Assembly (NCBI GenBank): GCA_964553705.1
Contig: CAZKKV010000033.1
Coordinates: 1 to 6,583 of the forward strand
Direction: 5' to 3'
DNA length: 6,583 nucleotides
Origin: CAYXNZ01 sp964553705
GTDB taxonomy: Bacteria > Patescibacteriota > Patescibacteriia > Patescibacteriales > GWC2-42-12
A program made the translations under genes and the position numbers. The notes beneath the pieces were generated by a model. That model did no database searches. It was not told the origin of the DNA and was given only the letters and a program-made list of their open reading frames with translations. Positions 1 through 5,774 of this stretch are shown piece by piece (within the stretch, counting starts at the first letter, position 1; each line of letters opens with the position of its first letter).

Positions 1-528
1 TCGATTATAGCTGGTAACAAAATAACTAATTTGCGACAGATAATGCAAGACAGAGGTGTTCAATGTAAATGTATTCGATGTCGTGAAGCCAGAGATAAAA
101 AGTTTAAGATTGAAGGTTTAAAATTAAGAACAGTGCAATATAGAGCATCAGGCGGAGATGAATATTTTATTAGTTATGAATCAAAGGACAGTAAAACCTT
201 GTTTGGCTTTTGTCGATTGAGATTGCCTAGTGATAGTATTGATGAAAAAAATAGTTTATCGTTTCGTTCTAGAATGACAAATGTTTTAAAGAAAGTAGCC
301 TTTGTTCGAGAATTACATGTTTATGGAGAATTGGCATCAAATGGTTCTGATAAAAAAATTCAGCATATTGGTCTAGGTAAAAGATTGATGGCGGAAGCAG
401 AAGATATCGCTCAGAAAAATGGTTTTAAGAAAATGGTAGTAATTTCTGGTGTTGGCGTTCGAGGATATTATAAAAAATTAGGTTATAAATTACAGGAGAG
501 TTATATGGTGAAAAAATTAAGTAGTTAA
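1..528 (+). CDS. elp3: Elp3 family tRNA uridine-34 modification enzyme, C-terminal part (5' end outside window)
   Basis: Elp3 is a radical SAM plus GNAT acetyltransferase enzyme that uses acetyl-CoA to build the carboxymethyl group (cm5) on wobble uridine 34 of tRNAs. The reading frame is open from base 1 to a TAA at 526-528, so only the last 175 residues are present. The TTG at base 31 is an internal Leu codon, not a start. The visible part begins in the linker after the radical SAM core (AGNKITNLRQIMQ), followed by the Elp3-typical cysteine motif CKCIRCRE. The GNAT domain follows, with LHVYGE, the acetyl-CoA loop QHIGLGKRLM, and VISGVGVRGYYKKLGY near the end. The SAM 4Fe-4S CxxxCxxC motif must lie upstream and cannot be checked. 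No terminator follows, so read-through into the Nudix gene 97 bases downstream is possible. Bacterial Elp3 acts as a single protein without the other Elongator subunits. The family call is firm; the tRNA substrates are unknown. Confidence 0.95.
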   Translation, partial: SIIAGNKITNLRQIMQDRGVQCKCIRCREARDKKFKIEGLKLRTVQYRASGGDEYFISYESKDSKTLFGFCRLRLPSDSIDEKNSLSFRSRMTNVLKKVAFVRELHVYGELASNGSDKKIQHIGLGKRLMAEAEDIAQKNGFKKMVVISGVGVRGYYKKLGYKLQESYMVKKLSS

Positions 529-572
529 AAGTTTATAAAGTTGAAAGTCAAAAGGTTTATGAGGTTGAAAAA
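527..572 (+). repeat. Imperfect tandem AT-rich repeat (two 20-21 base units)
   Basis: Two adjacent units follow the elp3 stop codon: AAAAGTTTATAAAGTTGAAA (527-546) and AAAAGGTTTATGAGGTTGAA plus one A (550-570). They differ by one inserted base and two substitutions. A third, slightly diverged unit lies after glyA at 2409-2428 in the same orientation. No coding potential or stable hairpin is seen. The function is unknown. Confidence 0.65.
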
Positions 573-591
573 ATAGTAATAAAATTATAAT
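565..591 (+). promoter_or_regulatory. Possible promoter for the Nudix gene
   Basis: A perfect -10 hexamer TATAAT (586-591) is preceded by TTGAAA (565-570) at a spacing of only 15 bases, shorter than the usual 16-18. The region is extremely AT-rich, so a chance match is plausible. The -35-like box is formed by the end of the AT-rich repeat. Confidence 0.3.
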
Positions 592-625
592 TATCATATA
601 AAATAATAAGATTTAATAAAAATAT

Positions 626-1018
626 ATGGAAAAAATTATTATTGCTTCAGGACCAGTTGTAGTAGAAAATGGCAAGGCGTTATTAAATAAGTATGGTGAA
701 GATGATTTTTGGAAGTTTTGCGACGGAGAAGTAAAAGAAGACGAAGATTTAAGGCAGACTGCGATCAGGAGAGCAAAAGAAGAATTAGGTATTGAAATAG
801 AAATTGCAGATGAGAAACCATTTTTAATGTATGTAAACAAAAAAGTTGACGGAAAAGAAACAGATATAATTTTAGTGCATTGGTTATCAAAAAGAATTGG
901 AGAACCAAAAGCAAGCAAGGAAGTAGAAAAAACAGAATGGTTAGACATTGATAATTTGCCAGAAGACATAGGTCCGAATGTAAAACCAGCTTTAAGGCAT
1001 TTTGGTTTTATAGACTAG
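626..1018 (+). CDS. Nudix hydrolase family protein with atypical Nudix box
   Basis: This 130-residue protein has the size of a single Nudix domain. Nudix enzymes hydrolyse nucleoside diphosphate-X compounds such as oxidised or non-canonical NTPs; the substrate cannot be read from this sequence. The N-terminal strand IIIASGPVVVENGKALL matches the usual Nudix opening. The Nudix box runs from G34 to I56 (pattern Gx5Ex7REUxEExGU) with G34, E40, R48, E52, E53 and G55 in place. The Glu normally following the box Arg is Arg49 (IRRAKEELGI), and the usual PGG before the box reads CDG (FCDGEV). The second half has the common HWLSK strand and EKTEWLDIDNLPED segment. The start is the ATG at 626; no Shine-Dalgarno sequence is visible, only A/T-rich sequence. 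A terminator follows the stop. Fold assignment is confident; normal catalysis is uncertain. Confidence 0.88.
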   Translation: MEKIIIASGPVVVENGKALLNKYGEDDFWKFCDGEVKEDEDLRQTAIRRAKEELGIEIEIADEKPFLMYVNKKVDGKETDIILVHWLSKRIGEPKASKEVEKTEWLDIDNLPEDIGPNVKPALRHFGFID

Positions 1019-1036
1019 AGTTTATTAAAAAATATT

Positions 1037-1071
1037 AACAGCTGTAAAGATTATTTTTCGGCTGTTTTTTT
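1037..1071 (+). terminator. Rho-independent terminator after the Nudix gene
   Basis: AACAGCTG (1037-1044) pairs with CGGCTGTT (1059-1066), giving an 8-bp stem with one G-T wobble. The A/T-rich loop can partly extend the stem. The 3' arm runs into a T tract (1065-1071), and another T7 run follows at 1073-1079. It lies 18 bases after the Nudix stop codon and separates this gene from the glyA promoter. Confidence 0.82.
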
Positions 1072-1095
1072 ATTTTTTTGTAAGAATATATAATT

Positions 1096-1124
1096 TTGAC
1101 AGACGGGGGTATTTGACCTAATAT
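1096..1124 (+). promoter_or_regulatory. Sigma70-type promoter of glyA
   Basis: A consensus -35 box TTGACA (1096-1101) is followed after exactly 17 bases by TAATAT (1119-1124), a 4-of-6 match to TATAAT. Transcription would start near 1131, leaving an untranslated leader of about 20 bases before the glyA ATG at 1151. The spacer contains a GGGGG run (1105-1109), unusual in this AT-rich sequence. Its position just after a terminator supports the call. Confidence 0.7.
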
Positions 1125-1150
1125 TAAATTACGATTATTAAACTAAAAAT

Positions 1151-2398
1151 ATGTTGGAATATAAAAATTTAAAAGAGAATGATGCTGAGGTCATGGATAT
1201 TGTCAGGCGAGAAATAAAAAGACAATCAGAAGAAATGGAGCTAATTGCCTCGGAAAATTATGTGTCAAAAGCTGTTTTGGAAGCGATGGCGACAGTATTA
1301 ACCAATAAGTACTCAGAAGGTTACCCAGGGAAAAGATATTATGGTGGTAATCAAATAATAGATGATGCAGAAATAATTGCGATTGAAAGGTTGAAAAAAC
1401 TTTTTGGCGCTGAACATGCCAACGTTCAACCATTGTCTGGTTCACCAGCTAACGCATCAGTTTATTTTGCTTTTCTGAAACCAGGTGATAAAGTAATGGG
1501 TTTACGATTGGATCATGGCGGACATTTATCGCATGGTCATCCAGTCAATTTTTCTGGCATGCTTTATAATTTTGTTCAATATGAAGTTGATTCAGAAACA
1601 GGTAAAATAGATATGGAAAAAGTTCGCGAGGTAGCGTTGCGTGAAAAACCAAAAATGATTGTGGCGGGTTACAGTGCATATTCGCGAGAAATTGAATGGC
1701 AGAAATTCCAAGATATTGCTGATGAGGTGGGTGCTTTTACTTTTGCTGATATTGCTCATACTGCTGGTTTGATTGCTGGCAAACAGATGAATAATCCCGT
1801 GTCGATTTTTGATGTAGTGTCGTCTACTACTCATAAAACTTTGCGTGGACCAAGGGGAGCGGTAATAATGTGCAAAGAAGAGTTTGCTAAACAGATTGAT
1901 AGAGCGGTTTTTCCTGGCATGCAGGGTGGACCGCATGACCATATTACGGCAGCTAAAGCTGTTGCTTTTGGTGAAGCTTTGCAACCAGAATTTGAGATAT
2001 ATGCCAAACAGGTGATTGCTAACTCCAAAATTATGGCTAAAGAATTTATGAATTTGGGATATAGAGTAATTTCTGACGGCACGGATAATCATTTGATGGT
2101 AGTTGATATGACCAGCAAGGATTTGTCTGGTAAAGATGCGGAATCAGTACTAGAGAGAGTGGGGATTTCAGTTTCTCGTTCAACGATTCCAAACGACCCT
2201 AATCCACCAATGAATCCGTCTGGTGTCCGTTTCGGTACCCCAGCAATTACTACCAGAGGCATGAAAGAAGAGGAAATTAAAAAAATTGTGACGTGGATAG
2301 ATAGCGCAATTGTTAATCGTGAAGAAATAGAAATTTTAGATAGTATTAAAAAAGAAGTCGAAGGCATGTGTTTGAAATTTCCGATTCCGAGTATTTAG
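1151..2398 (+). CDS. glyA: Serine hydroxymethyltransferase
   Basis: This PLP-dependent cytosolic enzyme converts serine and tetrahydrofolate to glycine and 5,10-methylene-THF, the main entry of one-carbon units. The 415-residue length matches bacterial GlyA (about 417). Visible landmarks are ELIASENYVS (30-39), SEGYPGKRYYGG (55-66), LSGSPAN (95-101), DHGGHLSHG (121-129, including the His that stacks on PLP), D200 and H203 in FADIAHTAGLIAG, and the PLP-binding lysine K229 in STTHKTLRGPRG. R360 in SGVRFGTPA is the substrate-carboxylate arginine. The usual NKN before TIP reads SRS (342-344), so an Asn that contacts folate in E. coli appears to be Ser. The ATG at 1151 gives the standard N-terminus; no Shine-Dalgarno sequence is seen. 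A strong promoter-like sequence precedes it, and folD, which uses its product, follows 140 bases downstream. Confidence 0.97.
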   Translation: MLEYKNLKENDAEVMDIVRREIKRQSEEMELIASENYVSKAVLEAMATVLTNKYSEGYPGKRYYGGNQIIDDAEIIAIERLKKLFGAEHANVQPLSGSPANASVYFAFLKPGDKVMGLRLDHGGHLSHGHPVNFSGMLYNFVQYEVDSETGKIDMEKVREVALREKPKMIVAGYSAYSREIEWQKFQDIADEVGAFTFADIAHTAGLIAGKQMNNPVSIFDVVSSTTHKTLRGPRGAVIMCKEEFAKQIDRAVFPGMQGGPHDHITAAKAVAFGEALQPEFEIYAKQVIANSKIMAKEFMNLGYRVISDGTDNHLMVVDMTSKDLSGKDAESVLERVGISVSRSTIPNDPNPPMNPSGVRFGTPAITTRGMKEEEIKKIVTWIDSAIVNREEIEILDSIKKEVEGMCLKFPIPSI

Positions 2399-2408
2399 CT
2401 AGAAAGTG

Positions 2409-2428
2409 AAAAGTTATAAAGTTTAAAG
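2409..2428 (+). repeat. Third copy of the AT-rich spacer repeat
   Basis: AAAAGTTATAAAGTTTAAAG lies 10 bases after the glyA stop codon. It matches the unit at 527-547 with one missing T and one substitution, in the same orientation and also just after a stop codon. The shared placement suggests a dispersed intergenic element, not simple low complexity, though base composition makes chance similarity easier. Confidence 0.55.
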
Positions 2429-2482
2429 ATCGTAAACCTTAACGATTAAATTAAAATAAATTTAACAGTATTGTTTTTGAGT

Positions 2483-2541
2483 ATTTGAATTTGTAATTTG
2501 GGATTTGTTTGAAATTTAGATATTGTAATTTGTAATTTATG
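2483..2541 (+). repeat. Degenerate ATTTG heptamer array abutting the folD start
   Basis: ATTTG or close variants recur here in steps of 7. One block is ATTTGTA (2489), ATTTGGG (2496), ATTTGTT (2503). After a 4-base phase shift a second block follows: ATTTAGA (2514), TATTGTA (2521), ATTTGTA (2528), ATTTATG (2535). An additional ATTTG starts at 2483. The last unit contains the folD ATG, so the array forms the whole translation-initiation region and leaves no room for a Shine-Dalgarno sequence. Confidence 0.65.
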
Positions 2542-3405
2542 AACATTATAGATGGTAAAAAATTAGCAGATAAAATTAAAGACAAGTTAGTAAAAGAAAT
2601 TGTTGAATTAAATGGAGGTAAAGATTCAAAAGACTTGAATCGTCGACCAAATTTGGCGATTATTTTGATTGGCGACAGAGATGATTCTAATCTATACGTT
2701 AACTTGAAAGAAAAAGAAGCCAAGAGAGTTGGTATTGATACACATTTGTATAAATGTCCGAAAAACATTAGCGATCAAGAAGTTTTAGATATGGTTAGAT
2801 GTTTGAACGAGGATGCTTTAATAGATGGCATCCTGGTCCAATTACCGTTACCAGATAGCTTAGACACTGATGCGATAATGTTGGCGGTTGATTCAAAAAA
2901 AGATGTTGATGGCTTTCATCCTGATAATTTAGAAAAATTATTAAAATCTTGTCAGTCCGAGTGTATTATGCCACCAGTTTTTGGTACGGTTTTAGAAATG
3001 TTAAAAAGTATTAATTTCGACGTAAAAGACAAGAACGTTTGTATAGCTGCTAATTCAGATATCTTTGGTAAAAGTTTGGGGCAAATTTTAAGCTGTCGAG
3101 GCGGTAAAATTTATATCACCAATTTGGGCGATAAAGATTTGAGCCAAAAAACAAAAGAAGCTGATTTGTTGATAACAGCAGTTGGTAAACCCGGTTTTAT
3201 TAAAAAAGATATGATAAAAAAAGATGTTGTAGTTATCGACATTGGCATAACTAAACAAGGCAAAAAAGTTTATGGCGATGTTGATTTTGAGTCTGTTAAA
3301 GAAAAAGCTGGTTATATCACGCCGGTTCCTGGCGGAGTAGGACCAATGACGATTGCTATGGCATTGAAAAACACGCTGGATTTATATAAGAGAAAAAATA
3401 TTTAA
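2539..3405 (+). CDS. folD: Bifunctional methylene-THF dehydrogenase / methenyl-THF cyclohydrolase
   Basis: FolD oxidises 5,10-methylene-THF to methenyl-THF and hydrolyses this to 10-formyl-THF, used for initiator Met-tRNA formylation and purine synthesis. The 288 residues match the family length. The folate and catalytic domain is well kept: Y53 and K57 in LYVNLKEKEA, DGILVQLPLP (97-106), KDVDGFHP (121-128) with its catalytic Asp, and the closing TPVPGGVGPMTIAMAL (261-276). The nucleotide-binding domain is divergent: the usual GRSxIVGxP reads ANSDIFGKS (171-179), and the usual CHSRT segment reads NLGDK (195-199). AVGKPGFI (214-221) and VIDIGI (232-237) are present. This suggests altered dinucleotide preference or a weakened dehydrogenase. 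The ATG at 2539 gives the standard MxIIDGKKLA start. It lies downstream of glyA, whose product it consumes. A hairpin terminator follows. Confidence 0.94.
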   Translation: MNIIDGKKLADKIKDKLVKEIVELNGGKDSKDLNRRPNLAIILIGDRDDSNLYVNLKEKEAKRVGIDTHLYKCPKNISDQEVLDMVRCLNEDALIDGILVQLPLPDSLDTDAIMLAVDSKKDVDGFHPDNLEKLLKSCQSECIMPPVFGTVLEMLKSINFDVKDKNVCIAANSDIFGKSLGQILSCRGGKIYITNLGDKDLSQKTKEADLLITAVGKPGFIKKDMIKKDVVVIDIGITKQGKKVYGDVDFESVKEKAGYITPVPGGVGPMTIAMALKNTLDLYKRKNI

Positions 3406-3436
3406 AATTTTGTATTAGAGATCTTTATTAGTACAT

Positions 3437-3460
3437 CACCAGCATTATAGCTGGTGTTTT
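3437..3460 (+). terminator. Rho-independent terminator of folD
   Basis: A perfect 7-bp stem, CACCAGC (3437-3443) with GCTGGTG (3450-3456), has a six-base ATTATA loop and is followed by TTTT (3457-3460). It lies 31 bases after the folD stop codon. The stem is GC-rich against the local background. The T tract is short, so efficiency is uncertain. Confidence 0.82.
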
Positions 3461-3492
3461 GCTTAATTAGAGTTAAGCTATTCCTCTAGAGG
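3461..3492. repeat. Dyad symmetry plus perfect palindrome between folD and recQ
   Basis: GCTTAA (3461-3466) and TTAAGC (3473-3478) form a perfect 6-bp inverted repeat around TTAGAG, starting at the base after the terminator T tract. Four bases later, CCTCTAGAGG (3483-3492) is a perfect 10-base palindrome. Neither has a following T run. They could be protein-binding sites or RNA stems; the sequence does not decide. Confidence 0.5.
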
Positions 3493-3611
3493 CGGGCAAG
3501 CGTTTAGGTGTTATTTCTTATAATTTTGAGTAATGCGAATACTCTGATAAGATAATGTCAGCGAGTGCTTAATATAGGGATAAACTAGAAGAGAGACATT
3601 TTTTAGATAAT
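3493..3611 (+). promoter_or_regulatory. recQ upstream region with candidate -10 box
   Basis: This 119-base stretch has no ORF. It holds a perfect TATAAT (3519-3524), but the sequence 17 bases upstream (GCAAGC) is a poor -35. An alternative pair is TTGAGT (3526-3531) with GATAAT (3551-3556) at a long 19-base spacing. ACTCTGA (3541-3547) can pair with TCA and GAGT (3558-3560, 3563-3566) across a two-base bulge. A purine-rich AGAAGAGAG (3587-3595) lies too far (16 bases) from the ATG to be a good ribosome binding site. Since a terminator precedes this region, recQ needs a promoter here, but its exact position is unsure. Confidence 0.35.
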
Positions 3612-5729
3612 ATGGATAAAAATTCAGATAAAAAAAAACAGCTTTTAGAATTGCTCAAATTACACTATGGGTATGATAGTTTTCGTATTGGGCAAGAAAA
3701 GGTAATCGATAATATATTGGCTGGTAAAAATACTTTAGTAATCATGCCGACTGGTGGTGGTAAATCGCTTTGCTACCAGTTGCCAGCTTTGGTTTTGGAT
3801 GGAGTAACAGTGGTTATATCTCCGCTTATCGCTTTAATGAAAGATCAGGTGGATAGTATGAACAAAATTGGCATTCCAGCTACTTTTATTAATTCATCAA
3901 TCAGCCCAGATGAAGCCAAAGAGAGAATAGATGGAGTAAAAACTAATAAATACAAATTATTATATATTGCGCCAGAAAGATTTTACAATAAAGAATTTGT
4001 TGATGATTTGCAGACTATAAAAATTGAGATTTTGGCTATTGATGAAGCTCATTGTATTAGCCAATGGGGACATGATTTTCGACCAAGTTATTTGAGACTC
4101 GGTCAAATTGCCGAAAGTCTTGGTCAGCCGACGATCGTTGCTCTGACAGCGACCGCTACACCAGAAGTTAGAGACGATATTATCAAGCAATTAAACTTAA
4201 TTGAGCCAGAGCAAGTAGTTACTGGGTTTACTCGGCCGAATTTACAGTTTGGTGTAATCCACGCCAATGAAACAAAAAAACCGCAAATGGTTTTGGATGC
4301 GATTTCTAGCGTACCAGATGAGACGGGCATAATCTATGTCAGCACTAGAGCCAGAGCTGATGGATTGTTGCAAACACTTTTGGAAAATAATATTGAAGCG
4401 GTTAGTTATCACGCTGGCATGGATGTTCGTGATCGTAAATGGATACAGGAGCAATTCACCAAAGGTAAGGCCAAAGTGATTGTCGCTACAAACGCTTTTG
4501 GGTTAGGAATTGACAAGGGGAATGTTAGATTTGTTATTCATTATGATATGCCTGGGACAATTGAAGCCTACTATCAAGAAGCCGGTCGGGCCGGTCGTGA
4601 TGGTCGACCGAGTTTTTGTCTTTTACTATACAATTCACGTGATAGGCATCTGCAAGAATTTTTTATCAAAGGAGATAATCCACCGCCAGAAATGGTAATT
4701 GAAATTTACGAGACTCTTCTAAACTATGAGTCTGATGTAGTTTTGATTACTTATGCTGAATTGTCTACTATGTTGTCTGATAAGGCGCCGGATATGGCCG
4801 TTGGTACTGGTTTAAAAATTTTAGAAAAAGAGGGCTATATCAAACGTTCACGTGAACAAAGCGGGCAGGCATATTTAAAATTGATTTCTCCTTTTACCAA
4901 AGTAATGGAATTATTTGGCACAAGAGCGAAAAAAAAGATTGAATTGTTTGATAAATTATATACCAAATATTCAAACGAGCTACAGACAGGATGGCGAGTT
5001 AATTTTGAAGAAATTGCAGAGATTTTTGGAATAAAAAAAGAAAGTCTTGTTAGATTGGTTAGAGAATTGTCAGAGCAAAAGATGGTTGAATATCAGCCGC
5101 CTTTTAAGGGTACAGAAATAAATATTTTAAAAAGGATTGATTCATCAGAATTGGAAATTGATAAAGTTGCTTTGTCGTTTAAACTAAAAAAAGCTTACAA
5201 TAAACTAGACTTGATGGAAGACTATATATTTAATATCGGTTGCCGGCAGAAATATATTTTGGATTATTTTGGAGATATTGAAGCGAAAACTTGCGGTAAA
5301 TGCGATACATGTTTAACTGGTGGACGACCAATTATGAGAAGTAGAAGTGTCAAAAAAAAATCTTTTACGAAAAAGAAGAATTTTAAATCAGAAGAGTATG
5401 GCGTAGAAGTTAAGCCAACGTCAGTAATCAGCACGAAGTTGACACAGTTGGAAACTTTTGATTTATTTAATAAAGGGTTTAGTGTTAAAAAAATTGCTGA
5501 GGAACGAGATTTGAAAGAAAATACTGTTGTTGGTCACTTGTGCTTTTTAATTGAAAAGAAGTTACCAATTGATATAAATAAATTAGTGAAGCCAGACAGG
5601 CAAAGGAAAATAGAGCAAGTGATAAAAAAAATGGGCATAGAAAAATTAACTCCGATTAAAGATGAGTTGGGTGATAATTATAGTTGGGATGAGATAAAAT
5701 TGGTGATGGCAAAAGAAAGAGTAAAATAA
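3612..5729 (+). CDS. recQ: ATP-dependent DNA helicase RecQ, extended form with C-terminal HTH domain
   Basis: RecQ unwinds DNA 3' to 5' in recombination and replication-fork repair. At 705 residues it is about 100 longer than E. coli RecQ. The helicase core is complete: FRIGQEKVI (25-32, Q motif), Walker A MPTGGGKS (45-52, K51), DEAH (144-147), the RecQ aromatic-rich loop QWGHDFRP (151-158), TATAT (179-183), and motif VI QEAGRAGRDG (322-331). About 160 extra residues (roughly 365-525), with winged-helix-like segments, precede the zinc site. The zinc cysteines are C544, C561, C564 and C567, with the same spacing as in E. coli RecQ. A basic linker (576-592, many Lys) leads to a C-terminal helix-turn-helix domain (about 608-700, GFSVKKIAEERDLKENTV) resembling the HTH_40 family of helicases. 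No HRDC domain is seen. A similar layout exists in Bacteroidetes-type RecQ proteins. The methyltransferase gene follows after 45 bases. Confidence 0.95.
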   Translation: MDKNSDKKKQLLELLKLHYGYDSFRIGQEKVIDNILAGKNTLVIMPTGGGKSLCYQLPALVLDGVTVVISPLIALMKDQVDSMNKIGIPATFINSSISPDEAKERIDGVKTNKYKLLYIAPERFYNKEFVDDLQTIKIEILAIDEAHCISQWGHDFRPSYLRLGQIAESLGQPTIVALTATATPEVRDDIIKQLNLIEPEQVVTGFTRPNLQFGVIHANETKKPQMVLDAISSVPDETGIIYVSTRARADGLLQTLLENNIEAVSYHAGMDVRDRKWIQEQFTKGKAKVIVATNAFGLGIDKGNVRFVIHYDMPGTIEAYYQEAGRAGRDGRPSFCLLLYNSRDRHLQEFFIKGDNPPPEMVIEIYETLLNYESDVVLITYAELSTMLSDKAPDMAVGTGLKILEKEGYIKRSREQSGQAYLKLISPFTKVMELFGTRAKKKIELFDKLYTKYSNELQTGWRVNFEEIAEIFGIKKESLVRLVRELSEQKMVEYQPPFKGTEINILKRIDSSELEIDKVALSFKLKKAYNKLDLMEDYIFNIGCRQKYILDYFGDIEAKTCGKCDTCLTGGRPIMRSRSVKKKSFTKKKNFKSEEYGVEVKPTSVISTKLTQLETFDLFNKGFSVKKIAEERDLKENTVVGHLCFLIEKKLPIDINKLVKPDRQRKIEQVIKKMGIEKLTPIKDELGDNYSWDEIKLVMAKERVK

Positions 5730-5774
5730 AATATTTGAAACTTTGAAGATAATTTTGAATTATTTAGTAATAAA

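Noticed and set aside
31..528. A complete small GNAT protein starting at the TTG at base 31
   Set aside because: The frame is open to base 1, and the preceding residues (AGNKITN) continue the Elp3 family sequence. The TTG is the Leu of the conserved NLRQ, so the gene is cut by the window edge.
1592..2092. Minus-strand open frames within glyA and others such as 613-969 and 2451-2768
   Set aside because: They lie opposite well-supported genes, are rich in Ser, Phe, Ile and Leu as expected from antisense of AT-rich coding DNA, and show no recognisable family motif.
2422..2450. Hairpin terminator after glyA (ATCGT pairing with ACGAT)
   Set aside because: The core stem is only 5 bp, extension needs bulges, and no T tract follows. 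It is too weak to call, so read-through from glyA into folD is possible.
2462..2490. folD promoter: TTAACA (2462-2467), 17 bases, TTGAAT (2485-2490)
   Set aside because: The -10 matches only 4 of 6 positions, and the region is low complexity and repeat-rich. I could not separate it from chance.
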